Shown: positions 1-7,988, numbered from the stretch's first letter. The stretch: DNA of 63,042 nucleotides from SIG480 sp045537045 (GCA_045537045.1 JAZSOS010000042.1:1-63042); one strand, 5' to 3'. Translations and numbers: made by a program. The notes: generated from the letters alone by a model not told the origin.

Positions 1-2
1 CG

Positions 3-1043
3 GATAAATGGGGAATTTCTCAAAGACGAGTTGCGGTACTTTGCTCTGAACACAGAATTGCTGAAGCAACTATGGTTGGTAATATGTGGATTATACCTGC
101 TTCGGCAGAAAAACCGACAGATGCAAGAAGTACACGATACAATAAATCTGAAGAAAAAACAGTCAAACCTTTTTTGAAGTGGGCAGGCGGTAAAGGTCAG
201 CTTCTTAAAGAAATTGAACACTACTATCCTTTTGATAGCGGAAGAATGACAAAATACGCTGAACCATTTGTTGGTGGTGGTGCTGTTTTGTTTGATATTC
301 TCAGCAAATACGATTTGGAAGAAGTTTATATCAGCGATATTAATGCTGAACTTATCAATACGTATCGTATTGTTCGTGATGATATTGAGACGTTGGTAGA
401 AATGCTTTACGCTATGCAAAAGAATTTTATTCCACTTAATACTGATGAACGTAAAGTATATTATACGCAAAAGCGTGAGCGTTTTAATGATTTGAAAGTC
501 AATGGAAACGAAACTGAAAATATCGAAAAAGCAGCACTGATGATATTCCTTAATAAGACTTGCTTTAACGGTCTGTTTAGAGTTAATAAAAAAGCACTTT
601 TCAATGTTCCCATGGGTTCTTATAAAAATCCTCTTATCTGTGATGAAAAAAATCTTCGTGCAGTAACAGAAAAACTTCAAAATGTTGAAATCGTTTGTGG
701 CGATTACAGAGAATCGGCAGAATTTATTGATGAAAATACCTTTGTGTATTTTGATCCGCCATATAGACCGTTGACTGAAACCGCAAGTTTTACCGCATAT
801 ACAGAGAATTTGTTTAATGACAAAGAGCAAATTGGACTTGCTGAATTTGTTGAATGTATGCACAAAAAGGGTGCTAAGGTGGTTGTTAGCAATTCCGATC
901 CAAAAAACTCTAACACGGAAGATGATTTCTTTGATAATATCTACGCTGCATATAAAATTAAAAGAGTTGAAGCTACTCGAATGATTAACTGTAACAGTGA
1001 AGCGAGAGGAAAAATCAAAGAACTTTTAATATCGAATTTTTAA
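3..1043 (+). CDS. DNA adenine methyltransferase, DpnM/Dam type, with N-terminal helix-turn-helix (5' partial)
   Basis: Class D12 adenine-N6 methyltransferase expected to modify GATC and protect the host from the DpnII-like nuclease encoded next. The AdoMet-binding motif FLKWAGGKGQLL and the catalytic motif VYFDPPYRP are both visible, in the order of alpha-class Dam/DpnM enzymes. An internal ATG at 72 could start a 323-residue protein, but the same frame stays open to the left edge. It reads DKWGISQRRVAVLCSEHRIA there, which is the second half of a helix-turn-helix of the kind found fused to clostridial Dam methylases. The real start is therefore probably outside the window. The gene is AT-rich compared with the chromosome to its right. 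It is followed after 12 bases by the endonuclease gene, with AAGGAG as ribosome site. Family assignment is firm; GATC specificity is inferred from the neighbour. Confidence 0.9.
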   Translation, partial: DKWGISQRRVAVLCSEHRIAEATMVGNMWIIPASAEKPTDARSTRYNKSEEKTVKPFLKWAGGKGQLLKEIEHYYPFDSGRMTKYAEPFVGGGAVLFDILSKYDLEEVYISDINAELINTYRIVRDDIETLVEMLYAMQKNFIPLNTDERKVYYTQKRERFNDLKVNGNETENIEKAALMIFLNKTCFNGLFRVNKKALFNVPMGSYKNPLICDEKNLRAVTEKLQNVEIVCGDYRESAEFIDENTFVYFDPPYRPLTETASFTAYTENLFNDKEQIGLAEFVECMHKKGAKVVVSNSDPKNSNTEDDFFDNIYAAYKIKRVEATRMINCNSEARGKIKELLISNF

Positions 1044-1055
1044 GGAGTTACGAAT

Positions 1056-1919
1056 ATGGCAAATAGAGATTTTATGACTTGGCTATCAGGTTTTCGTGAT
1101 AGCATAGCAGATTATGGCTATTATATTGATTTTGAAAAGGTACACAGAAATGTTGAGGGAATAAAAGTAGAGCTTAATATATTAAATTCCCTTATCGGCT
1201 CAAAAAATATTGAAGCTGATTTTGAAGCCTTGCTTGAAAAATATCCCGAAATATTAAAATGTATTCCGTTGCTTTTAGCGGTCAGAGCAAATGAAATTTA
1301 TGCTATTGACGGTGATGGAGAATTTACATATGAATTTAAGAAGCCTAATTTGTCCGCTGAACAATATAAGGTGTTTATGCGTAAAACAGGATTGTTTGAT
1401 TTAATGGCTAATCACATTGTAAATAATCTTGTTGATTATGCTACCGGAGTTGAAACAGGTCTTGATTCAAACGGCAGGAAAAATCGTGGCGGTCATTTGA
1501 TGGAAAATTTGGTAGAGAGTTTTATTAAGAAGGCAGGATTTATCAAAGACGAAACTTATTTTGAGGAAATGTATATCCATCAGATTACAGAAAAATGGGG
1601 CATTGATTTATCGGCACTTTCAAATCAAGGAAAAATGGAAAAGCGTTTTGATTTTGTTATCAAAACAGACTATATGATATATGGAATTGAAACAAACTTT
1701 TATGGCAGTGGTGGCTCAAAACTGAACGAAACTGCTCGCAGTTACAAAACACTTGCATTGGAAACTGATACAATAGACGGATTTACATTTGTTTGGTTTA
1801 CTGACGGAAAAGGTTGGACAAGTGCAAGAAATAATCTCGAAGAAACTTTTGATGTTATGGAACACATTTACAGCATTAAAGATTTAGAAAATGGGATAAT
1901 CAATGAGGTTTTCAAATAA
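1056..1919 (+). CDS. Type II restriction endonuclease, DpnII/MboI family
   Basis: Predicted homodimeric endonuclease cutting unmethylated GATC. The 287-residue length is almost that of R.DpnII (288, from memory). The protein has the family's layout: an N-terminal region with NRDFMTWLSGFRDSI and YYIDFEKVH, a middle stretch SNGRKNRGGHLMENLVE, and a C-terminal core with KRFDFVIKTD and YGIETNFYGSGGSKLNETA. In that core the acidic and basic residues look like a PD-(D/E)xK-type centre, with the E in IETNFY as the candidate. ATG 1056 follows AAGGAG at a good distance. The stop codon shares a base with the start of the next methylase (TAATG), so R and M2 are translationally coupled. Recognition of GATC is inferred from family membership and the adjacent Dam-type methylase. 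Confidence 0.88.
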   Translation: MANRDFMTWLSGFRDSIADYGYYIDFEKVHRNVEGIKVELNILNSLIGSKNIEADFEALLEKYPEILKCIPLLLAVRANEIYAIDGDGEFTYEFKKPNLSAEQYKVFMRKTGLFDLMANHIVNNLVDYATGVETGLDSNGRKNRGGHLMENLVESFIKKAGFIKDETYFEEMYIHQITEKWGIDLSALSNQGKMEKRFDFVIKTDYMIYGIETNFYGSGGSKLNETARSYKTLALETDTIDGFTFVWFTDGKGWTSARNNLEETFDVMEHIYSIKDLENGIINEVFK

Positions 1920-2668
1920 TGGCTGAAAAGAAAATTAAAAAATGGGAGCCTGATGATTTTGAGCTTGAAATGACTACGCATTGGTCTTTTCCGAAGCGTG
2001 GGGATTGGGCAACTCACGATGCAAAATGGCGTGGAAATTGGTCTCCCTATATACCGAGAAACATTATATTAAGATATTCGCAAGAGGGAGATTTAGTTCT
2101 TGATCAATTTGCCGGTGGTGGCACTACTCTTGTTGAAGCAAAACTATTGAATCGTGATATTATTGGTGTAGATGTGAACGATGTTGCACTTGAACGATGC
2201 AGAGAAAAAACAGCTTTTGATATAGAGAGTGCAAAGGGAAAAGTATATATCAAAAAAGGTGATGCAAGAAATCTTGATTTTGTGCCTGATGATAGTATTG
2301 ATTTGATATGCACACACCCACCTTATGCAGATATTATCAAGTATAGTGACGGTATAGAAAACGACTTGTCGCAATTAAAAGTAAAGGATTTTCTTGAAGA
2401 AATGAAAAAAGTTGCCACAGAAAGTTATCGTGTGCTTAAAAAGGACAAGTTCTGTGCTGTGCTTATGGGAGATACAAGGCAAAAAGGTTATATGATACCT
2501 ATGTCGTTTGATGTTATGCGTATCTTTGAAGATGCAGGTTTCAAATTGAAAGAACTTATCATAAAAGAACAGCATAATTGTAAAGCAACGGGATATTGGA
2601 AAACAAATAGTGTGAAATATAACTTCTTGCTTATAGCGCATGAATATTTGTTTGTTTTTAAAAAGTAA
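1919..2668 (+). CDS. Second DNA methyltransferase of the R-M system (THPPY motif)
   Basis: A 249-residue AdoMet-dependent nucleic-acid methyltransferase. Motif I appears as LDQFAGGGTTLVEAKLLNR followed by IIGVDVN, and the catalytic motif IV appears as ICTHPPYADIIKYS. The order (motif I before IV) and the HPPY form differ from the DPPY of the first methylase and from classical DpnA, so this is a different subfamily. Such enzymes accompany GATC restriction systems in clostridia and may protect single-stranded or incoming DNA as DpnA does, but that role is inference. A tryptophan-rich N-terminus (THWSFPKRGDWATHDAKWRG) is conspicuous. The gene is coupled to the endonuclease by a one-base overlap and ends before a strong terminator. 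Confidence 0.8.
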   Translation: MAEKKIKKWEPDDFELEMTTHWSFPKRGDWATHDAKWRGNWSPYIPRNIILRYSQEGDLVLDQFAGGGTTLVEAKLLNRDIIGVDVNDVALERCREKTAFDIESAKGKVYIKKGDARNLDFVPDDSIDLICTHPPYADIIKYSDGIENDLSQLKVKDFLEEMKKVATESYRVLKKDKFCAVLMGDTRQKGYMIPMSFDVMRIFEDAGFKLKELIIKEQHNCKATGYWKTNSVKYNFLLIAHEYLFVFKK

Positions 2669-2742
2669 CGTCCGGAACTGTAACAAGCAGGGAATATGTG
2701 TACCATATTCCAAACATTTAGGATGTCCTAAAACCTTATGAT

Positions 2743-2776
2743 AAAAGGCTGAACGAGATTTTTCGTTCAGCCTTTT
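2743..2776 (+). terminator. Rho-independent terminator of the R-M operon
   Basis: A perfect 14-bp stem (AAAAGGCTGAACGA with its complement at 2763-2776) closes a six-base loop. The 3' arm ends in TTTT, giving an intrinsic terminator 75 bases after the second methylase. The A-tract on the other side could let it also stop leftward transcripts. Confidence 0.85.
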
Positions 2777-2817
2777 ATATTACTGTCCTTTAGAACACTC
2801 GGCATACACGGTGAGTT

Positions 2818-2843
2818 TTTTGTTTGGTGGAGGAGGGTGGATT
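2818..2843. repeat. 26-bp direct repeat, copy A (tRNA-Tyr 3'-end duplicate)
   Basis: This stretch is identical for 26 bases to 2968-2993, which is the last 19 bases of the tRNA-Tyr gene plus seven bases downstream of it. The two copies start exactly 150 bases apart. A free copy of a tRNA 3' end next to an accessory gene cluster is the usual signature of an attachment site left by a tyrosine-recombinase element. No integrase gene is visible in the window, so the element itself is not proven. Confidence 0.7.
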
Positions 2844-2860
2844 AACGGGTCCGCGCTCCT

Positions 2861-2901
2861 GCAAACAGTCCACCGGACTGTTTGCTCCGCCTGCGGGCGG
2901 A
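2861..2901. other. Two adjacent perfect inverted repeats
   Basis: The first hairpin pairs GCAAACAGTCC (2861-2871) with GGACTGTTTGC (2875-2885) around a three-base loop. The second pairs TCCGCC (2886-2891) with GGCGGA (2896-2901). Both lie between the two copies of the tRNA-end repeat. They have no T-tract on either strand, so they are not ordinary terminators. Function is unknown. Confidence 0.6.
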
Positions 2902-2943
2902 TGTCGCTGTCCTCATCTCACCCTTCTTTGCCAAAAACAAAAA

Positions 2944-2966
2944 CGACTGTCGGGACACGACAGTCG
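2944..2966 (-). terminator. Terminator of the tRNA-Thr/tRNA-Tyr transcript
   Basis: The nine-base arms CGACTGTCG and CGACAGTCG enclose five bases. On the minus strand the stem is followed by TTTTTG. It lies eight bases past the CCA end of tRNA-Tyr and should end the leftward tRNA transcript. Confidence 0.8.
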
Positions 2967-2967
2967 C

Positions 2968-2993
2968 TTTTGTTTGGTGGAGGAGGGTGGATT
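2968..2993. repeat. 26-bp direct repeat, copy B (within tRNA-Tyr 3' end)
   Basis: This is the resident copy of the repeat. It covers the acceptor 3' strand, the encoded CCA and part of the T-arm of tRNA-Tyr, plus seven downstream bases. It matches copy A at 2818-2843 exactly. The position fits the core of a tRNA-directed integration site. Confidence 0.7.
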
Positions 2994-3060
2994 CGGACCA
3001 CCGAAGTCGAAAGACAACAGATTTACAGTCTGCCCCCTTTGGCCACTCGGGAACTCCTCC
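2975..3060 (-). tRNA. tRNA-Tyr (anticodon GTA)
   Basis: Read on the minus strand, the gene begins GGAGGAGTTCCCGAGTGG and ends with the paired CTCCTCC, discriminator A and an encoded CCA. The anticodon arm reads GACTGTAAATC with GTA at the centre. A long variable arm is present, as expected for bacterial tRNA-Tyr, giving 86 bases in total. It is co-oriented with tRNA-Thr, seven bases upstream. Confidence 0.96.
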
Positions 3061-3067
3061 ATATAGC

Positions 3068-3143
3068 TGGAGCTGGTAATAGGACTTGAACCTACAACCT
3101 GCTGATTACAAATCAGCTGCTCTGCCAATTGAGCTATACCAGC
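3068..3143 (-). tRNA. tRNA-Thr (anticodon TGT)
   Basis: Minus-strand 76-base cloverleaf with acceptor stem GCTGGTA/TACCAGC, D-arm TAGCTCAATTGGCAGAGCA, anticodon stem-loop GCTGATTTGTAATCAGC (anticodon TGT) and T-arm GGTTCAAGTCC. CCA is encoded. It is the first gene of the two-tRNA transcript. Confidence 0.96.
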
Positions 3144-3161
3144 ATTCGTAACAGCCTATTA

Positions 3162-3190
3162 ATTGTATCAAAAACAACTGCGTTTGTCAA
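3162..3190 (-). promoter_or_regulatory. Sigma-A promoter of the tRNA-Thr/tRNA-Tyr operon
   Basis: On the minus strand a consensus -35 TTGACA (3185-3190) and -10 TACAAT (3162-3167) are separated by 17 bases. They lie about 20 bases before tRNA-Thr. This is a strong promoter, as expected for stable RNA genes. Confidence 0.85.
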
Positions 3191-3256
3191 GTGTTTTTTT
3201 AAAAAATTTTTCTGGTAAATTTGAAAAGCAAATTTTGCAATAATTCTGAGAGAAAA

Positions 3257-4255
3257 TCAGCATATCCGCGGCAGAAGTGCGCCGGTAAGCTTTGCGGCGA
3301 TGCGCGTTCCAAGCTCGCCGTGGACAAGCACGCGCCCGGTACGCGATGCCGTTACCTCACCGATTATTGCCGCATTTCTCCCCTCTTCGGTGCTTCTCAT
3401 AATCGAAAGCGCCTCGTCTGCACACTCGGGAGATACAACGCACAGCATTTTTCCCTCACACGCGCAGTAAAGCGGGTCAAGACCGAGAATCTCACACGCC
3501 GCCAAAACATCCTCACGCACTGGGATATCCCGCTCGTAAAGCTCTATTGTAAGGTCTGTCCCTTCCACAAACTCACAAAGCGTTGTTGCAACGCCGCCAC
3601 GGGTTGGGTCACGCAGAACGCGGAGATCCTCTCCTAACGGATAAAGCTTCTCGGCAAGGCAAGCAAGCGGTGTGCAGTCAGATAAAATCTCGCTTTCCAC
3701 AAGGTTTTCTTCACGTGCGAGCATTACCGCCGCGCCGTGATCTCCCGCAGTGCCGGAAATGATAACCTTATCCCCCTCGCGGATATTCTGGGGGGAGAGA
3801 TTGTTATGAGCAAGAAAGCCAATTCCCGCTGTGTTTATATATATTCCGTCACCTCGTCCGCGCTCGACAACCTTTGTGTCGCCTGTAACTACGGAAACAC
3901 CCGCTTTTTCGGCGGTTTTTTTAATGGAAAGAATTATTTTTTCAAGGTCACTTGTTGCAAAGCCCTCTTCTATAATAAAAGAAAGGCTTAAGTATTTCGG
4001 AATGCCTCCCGACATTGCAACATCGTTTACCGTACCGCAAACGGAGAGCTTTCCGATATCTCCGCCTGGGAAAAAACAGGGTGACACAACAAAGCTGTCG
4101 GTGGAAAAAACAAGCTTTTCCGCACCCTGAAGCACCGCGCCGTCGCCAAGGGCGGAAAGCGCGCTGTTGCTTAAGTTTTTTACGATAAGATTATCTATAA
4201 GCTCGGAGGTCTTTTTGCCGCCGCTGCCGTAATCCAGAGTTATAATTTCATCCAT
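3257..4255 (-). CDS. hypE: Hydrogenase maturation protein HypE
   Basis: HypE accepts a carbamoyl group from HypF on its C-terminal cysteine and dehydrates it to thiocyanate, the source of the cyanide ligands of NiFe-hydrogenases. The protein begins MDEIITLDYGSGGKKTSELI, has AIR-synthetase-like ATP-binding features (SVVTGDTKVV, DPTRGGVATTL) and ends with the diagnostic PRIC tail that carries the reactive cysteine. A TTG further upstream (4297) keeps the frame open. I choose ATG 4255 because GGAG lies eight bases before it and because the family starts here. It is the last gene of the minus-strand hypF-C-D-E cluster, 88 bases after hypD. Confidence 0.95.
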   Translation of the reverse strand: MDEIITLDYGSGGKKTSELIDNLIVKNLSNSALSALGDGAVLQGAEKLVFSTDSFVVSPCFFPGGDIGKLSVCGTVNDVAMSGGIPKYLSLSFIIEEGFATSDLEKIILSIKKTAEKAGVSVVTGDTKVVERGRGDGIYINTAGIGFLAHNNLSPQNIREGDKVIISGTAGDHGAAVMLAREENLVESEILSDCTPLACLAEKLYPLGEDLRVLRDPTRGGVATTLCEFVEGTDLTIELYERDIPVREDVLAACEILGLDPLYCACEGKMLCVVSPECADEALSIMRSTEEGRNAAIIGEVTASRTGRVLVHGELGTRIAAKLTGALLPRIC

Positions 4256-4343
4256 GGTTTTCGCTCCGTTTCTTTTAATTATGATATCCTCCGGCAAGCC
4301 TCAGGATGACGCGAGAGGCAGACCTTTTGTTATTTCTCATGTG

Positions 4344-5414
4344 CTACATATACTTATACATAGCAGCGCACGCACCCTCACCCGATACCATACACGGCCC
4401 GACCGGATTTTCCGGCGTGCATGCCTTTCCGAACATCGGACACTCCTGCGGCGAAAGCCGTCCGCAGATAACGTCTCCACAGCGGCACGCGCCCGTGTCC
4501 TCTGTGTTTTTATAGGTAATTGCAAATTTGCGCTCCGCATCAAACTCTGCATATTCTTCGCGTATACACAGACCGCTTTCCGGAATTTCGCCGAGACCTC
4601 GCCAGATGTCTGTTCGCGGCGTAAGATACTTTTCCATAATTTTGCGTGCAAGCGGGTTTCCCTCTGCCCTTACGGCAGTTGGATATGCATTTTCAAGACG
4701 CGCCACGCCCTTTTTTATCTGCGTCAGCAAGCGGTAAACCGCATCGAGAATCTCCCTCGGCTCAAATCCGCCGACAACGCATGGTATGTTATATTCGTCT
4801 GCAAGGAAGGAAAACGCATTTGCACCGATAACTGTTGCAACGTGTCCCGGGCAGAGAAATCCCGAAACGGCAAAATCCTCCTGCGCGATAAGTGCGCGAA
4901 GCGCAGGCTCTACGGTTTTCAGCATAGACAGCACGGAAAAGTTTTTCACTCCCCCGTCCTTTGCAGCGCCGATTGCCGCCGCCGTGCCGGGTGCAGTCGT
5001 TTCAAATCCCGCGCCGAGGAAAACGACCTCATCTCCCGGATTCTTTTCCGCAAGCAAAACTGCATCCAGCGGTGAATACACCACCTCAACACGCGCACCA
5101 AGTGCGCGAGCACTTGCAAGGCTTTTTCCGTGAACGCTTCCGGGTACCTTTATCATATCACCGTAAGTAGCAATAATTATATTACTTTTTTTCGAAAGCA
5201 ATAATATTTCATCAATCACGCCTGTTGGTGTGACGCACACGGGACACCCCGGTCCGGAAAGAAGCTTTACATTTGCGGGAAGCGATGAACGCAGACCTGA
5301 TTTTGCGATTGCCATTGTGTGCGTTCCGCAAACCTCCATAAGGCTGATCTTCTGTAAATCCATCCTTGAGATTTCGGAGAGAATTTCTGCCGGATTAAAG
5401 TTTTCCAAGCTCAT
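4344..5414 (-). CDS. hypD: Hydrogenase maturation protein HypD
   Basis: HypD is the iron-sulfur scaffold which, with HypC, assembles the Fe(CN)2CO group of NiFe-hydrogenase. Visible signatures are MEVCGTHTMAIAKSGLR, LLSGPGCPVCVTP, FLCPGHVATVIG and a cysteine-rich C-terminus (ACRCGDVICG, CPMFGKACTPENPVGPCMVS) that binds the [4Fe-4S] cluster. The 356-residue length is normal. ATG 5414 has GAGGAGG upstream. The first 20 bases overlap the end of hypC, so the two partner proteins are translationally coupled. Confidence 0.96.
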   Translation of the reverse strand: MSLENFNPAEILSEISRMDLQKISLMEVCGTHTMAIAKSGLRSSLPANVKLLSGPGCPVCVTPTGVIDEILLLSKKSNIIIATYGDMIKVPGSVHGKSLASARALGARVEVVYSPLDAVLLAEKNPGDEVVFLGAGFETTAPGTAAAIGAAKDGGVKNFSVLSMLKTVEPALRALIAQEDFAVSGFLCPGHVATVIGANAFSFLADEYNIPCVVGGFEPREILDAVYRLLTQIKKGVARLENAYPTAVRAEGNPLARKIMEKYLTPRTDIWRGLGEIPESGLCIREEYAEFDAERKFAITYKNTEDTGACRCGDVICGRLSPQECPMFGKACTPENPVGPCMVSGEGACAAMYKYM

Positions 5415-5622
5415 TTTCTACCTCCTCGGCGGCGCGGATGCTCTTCTGCGCCTGCTCTGCGCCAAGGCGCTCTATCGCAAATCCGGCGTGGACAATTACA
5501 TATTCTCCAAGCTTCGGATTTTCTATAAAATCAAGACGGATTTTTCTCCGCACGCCGCTTCTCTCTCCCACGGCTTCGTTTCCGCTGATTTCTGTTATTT
5601 TAAGGGGTATCGCAAGACACAT
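5395..5622 (-). CDS. hypC: Hydrogenase maturation chaperone HypC
   Basis: Small 75-residue chaperone starting MCLAIPLKI. The cysteine after the initiator methionine binds the iron fragment and the hydrogenase large-subunit precursor. The family's beta-barrel pattern is visible (RKIRLDFIENPKLGEYVIVHAGFAI). AGAGGT precedes the ATG. The gene lies between hypF and hypD and overlaps hypD, matching the physical HypC-HypD complex. Confidence 0.95.
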   Translation of the reverse strand: MCLAIPLKITEISGNEAVGERSGVRRKIRLDFIENPKLGEYVIVHAGFAIERLGAEQAQKSIRAAEEVENELGKL

Positions 5623-5648
5623 TTTAATTTACCTCTTCTTTTTTACTT

Positions 5649-7877
5649 TTATCTTGAATGCGCGGCAACAAGTGCCTGACCAAGGCTTATCCCCTCGTCA
5701 TTTGCCGCCACGCGGTGATGTACAAGAACATTAAAACCTGCGCTTCGGAGTGCCGGATGAAGTCTTTCCAGCAAATACATATTCTGAAACGTTCCGCCGG
5801 ACAGCGCAACGGTGCGCAGTCCCGTATCCGCCGCGATTTTTGCGGTCATCTCCACGGAAAAAGCAACGAGCGTGTTCATAAACGCCGCGCATATTTTGCC
5901 GGTATCGCGACCATCATTTTTGTCGCGTACAATCGCGCGTATCATTTCTCTCCAGTCAAAAACATACATCCCGTCTTTTTCTGTTATTTCATACGGATAA
6001 ACGCTCCGCTCATTCTCATCTGCCTCCGCTTCAAGAAGCGTTGCTGCCTGCCCTTCGTATGCCGCTCTATCCCGTATACGTAAAATTGCGGCAACTCCGT
6101 CAAAAAGCCGCCCCATGCTCGTTGCCTCGGGGCAGTTTATTCCGCTTTTAAGTATTCTTTGCGCGGTATTATCCTCGCACGCAAGACCGGCCGAAAGCAA
6201 AAGCGACGTGGCAATGCGGGAGATTTCTTTCGCGGCACGGTCGCCTCCCGGTAAGGCTATCGGACAAATGCTTCCAAGCCGCCTGAAGCCCGAAAAAGAG
6301 CCGGTCAGAAACTCCGCACCCCATATTTTGCCGTCGGTGCCGTAGCCTGTACCGTCCCAGACGATGCCTATACATTCGCCGTCAAATCCGTTATCCGCCA
6401 TACAGGAGCACATATGCGCATGGTGATGCTGTACGCGCACAAGCGTAATTTTTTGATTTTCGGCACGCTCCTGTGCATACACCGATGACATATAATCGGG
6501 ATGCATATCACACGCTAGAAGGCTCGGTTTTGTATCAAATATATTCTCAAAATGCGCTGTCTGCTCTTCAAAATCATCCAGCGTTTCAAGATTTTTAAGG
6601 TCACCGATGTGACGTGACGGAAACGCGTGGTGTCCACGCGTAAGCGTAAACGATGCTTTCTGCTCTGCCCCGCACGCGAGCACGGGTGGAATCTCCTTCA
6701 TAAGCGTTACGGGATACGGGACATAACCGCGGCTTCGCCGTGCGAAATACGGCTCTTTATCATACACCCACATAAGCGAATCATCACAGCGCGTGTGAAT
6801 CTCGCGGTTATGCAAAAGAAATGCATCCGCAATGCCGGAAAGAGCTTTTTGCGCATCATCGTCTTTATATACAATCGGAAGGTCGGATATATTTGCACTC
6901 GTCATCACAACGCAGGAAAGCTTATCCTCAAGCAGAAGATAATGCACCGGCGTGTAGGGAAGCATAATTCCAAGGCGCGCATTTTCGCTTATATGCAAAA
7001 ATTCGCTCTTTTCTTTCTTTTTAAGAAGAACAATCGGTCGCCGTGGCGACGTGAGGTGTTCTTTTTCATCCTCGGAAATTTCAGCAAATTTTAATGCTGT
7101 TTCCACATCACGGCACATTATGGCAAACGGCTTTTCATCGCGCCGCTTTCTCTCCCGCAGACGTCGCACCGTCTGGGCATCGTCTGCACGGCAGGCAAGA
7201 TGATACCCGCCAAGACCTTTAACCGCAACAATCTCCCCGCGCAGTATTCTTTCTCTTGCTAGAGAAATTGCATCGCCGGAAATCTCTTTCCCGTCACCGT
7301 CAAGAAGGAAAAGACGAGGCCCGCATTCCTCACAGCAGTCCGGCTGAGCGTGGTAACGGCGGTTTTCTATATCTCCGTATTCCTTTTCACACTCCGGACA
7401 CATCTGAAACCGAGCCATAGTAGTGTTTTTGCGGTCGTACGGAATATCGCGCGTTATGGTAAAGCGAGGCCCGCAGTTTGTGCAATTGATAAACGGATAC
7501 CGGTGTCTGCGGTCGGATTTGTCATAAAGCTCGCGCAGGCAATCATTGCACACGGCTATATCCGGGCAGATAAGCGTTCTTCGCGCCTCTCCCCTTTCAC
7601 TTTCAATAATGCTGAAACCGGAAAACCCGCAAAGAGTATCACTCTTCTTTATATCTACCTCTTCTATAAGCGCAAGCGGGGGTGCATCTCTCTTTACGGC
7701 ACTGCAAAAAGCGTCTATATCTCGCTCGTTCCCCTCACAGACAACCTCTGCTCCAAAAGAGGTATTGCATACCGTACCGGAAAGCGAAAGCCTGCGCACG
7801 GTTTTGTGGACAAACGGACGAAATCCGACGCCCTGAACTATTCCGTATATTCTTATGTCAGCATGAATTTTTTTCAC
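5649..7877 (-). CDS. hypF: Carbamoyltransferase HypF
   Basis: HypF uses carbamoyl phosphate and ATP to carbamoylate HypE. The domains follow the known order. An acylphosphatase module (IYGIVQGVGFRPFVHK) comes first. Next are two CxxC zinc-finger pairs (VCNDCLRELYD, NCTNCGPRFT, MCPECEKEYG, CCEECGP) and a YrdC-like domain (GEIVAVKGLGGYHLACRA, RKRRDEKPFAIMCRD). A Kae1-like carbamoyltransferase domain with VRVQHHHAHMCSCMAD ends the protein. The longest reading starts at TTG 7889, but the ribosome site GGAG sits directly on that codon. GTG 7877, six bases after GGAG, is the better start and gives 742 residues. It is the first gene of the minus-strand hyp cluster and is divergent from rubrerythrin. 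hypA and hypB are not adjacent. Confidence 0.95.
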   Translation of the reverse strand: MKKIHADIRIYGIVQGVGFRPFVHKTVRRLSLSGTVCNTSFGAEVVCEGNERDIDAFCSAVKRDAPPLALIEEVDIKKSDTLCGFSGFSIIESERGEARRTLICPDIAVCNDCLRELYDKSDRRHRYPFINCTNCGPRFTITRDIPYDRKNTTMARFQMCPECEKEYGDIENRRYHAQPDCCEECGPRLFLLDGDGKEISGDAISLARERILRGEIVAVKGLGGYHLACRADDAQTVRRLRERKRRDEKPFAIMCRDVETALKFAEISEDEKEHLTSPRRPIVLLKKKEKSEFLHISENARLGIMLPYTPVHYLLLEDKLSCVVMTSANISDLPIVYKDDDAQKALSGIADAFLLHNREIHTRCDDSLMWVYDKEPYFARRSRGYVPYPVTLMKEIPPVLACGAEQKASFTLTRGHHAFPSRHIGDLKNLETLDDFEEQTAHFENIFDTKPSLLACDMHPDYMSSVYAQERAENQKITLVRVQHHHAHMCSCMADNGFDGECIGIVWDGTGYGTDGKIWGAEFLTGSFSGFRRLGSICPIALPGGDRAAKEISRIATSLLLSAGLACEDNTAQRILKSGINCPEATSMGRLFDGVAAILRIRDRAAYEGQAATLLEAEADENERSVYPYEITEKDGMYVFDWREMIRAIVRDKNDGRDTGKICAAFMNTLVAFSVEMTAKIAADTGLRTVALSGGTFQNMYLLERLHPALRSAGFNVLVHHRVAANDEGISLGQALVAAHSR

Positions 7878-7908
7878 GTTTGTCTCCAAAATTTTTTTTT
7901 TTAGCTAC

Positions 7909-7937
7909 TGGACAACATTTCAAATATATGATATTAT
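7909..7937 (+). promoter_or_regulatory. Promoter of the rubrerythrin gene
   Basis: -35 TGGACA (7909-7914) and -10 TATTAT (7932-7937) are separated by 17 bases in an AT-rich stretch, about 50 bases before the rubrerythrin start. No PerR-type palindrome was recognised. Confidence 0.65.
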
Positions 7938-7988
7938 ATTTTTGGTCAAAAGTAAATACCAATTTTCATTTTGAGAGGAGTTTTTATC

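Noticed and set aside
2861..2901. Hairpins between the tRNA-end repeats as terminators
   Set aside because: Neither strand has a T-run after the stems; the real tRNA terminator is the hairpin at 2944-2966.
2811..3128. Overlapping open frames reading WWRRVDSDHRSRKTTD and similar
   Set aside because: They are translations of the tRNA-Tyr and tRNA-Thr genes and the flanking repeat, a well-known false protein at tRNA loci.
4256..4297. TTG start extending HypE by 14 codons
   Set aside because: ATG 4255 has a proper GGAG at eight bases and gives the family's normal N-terminus.
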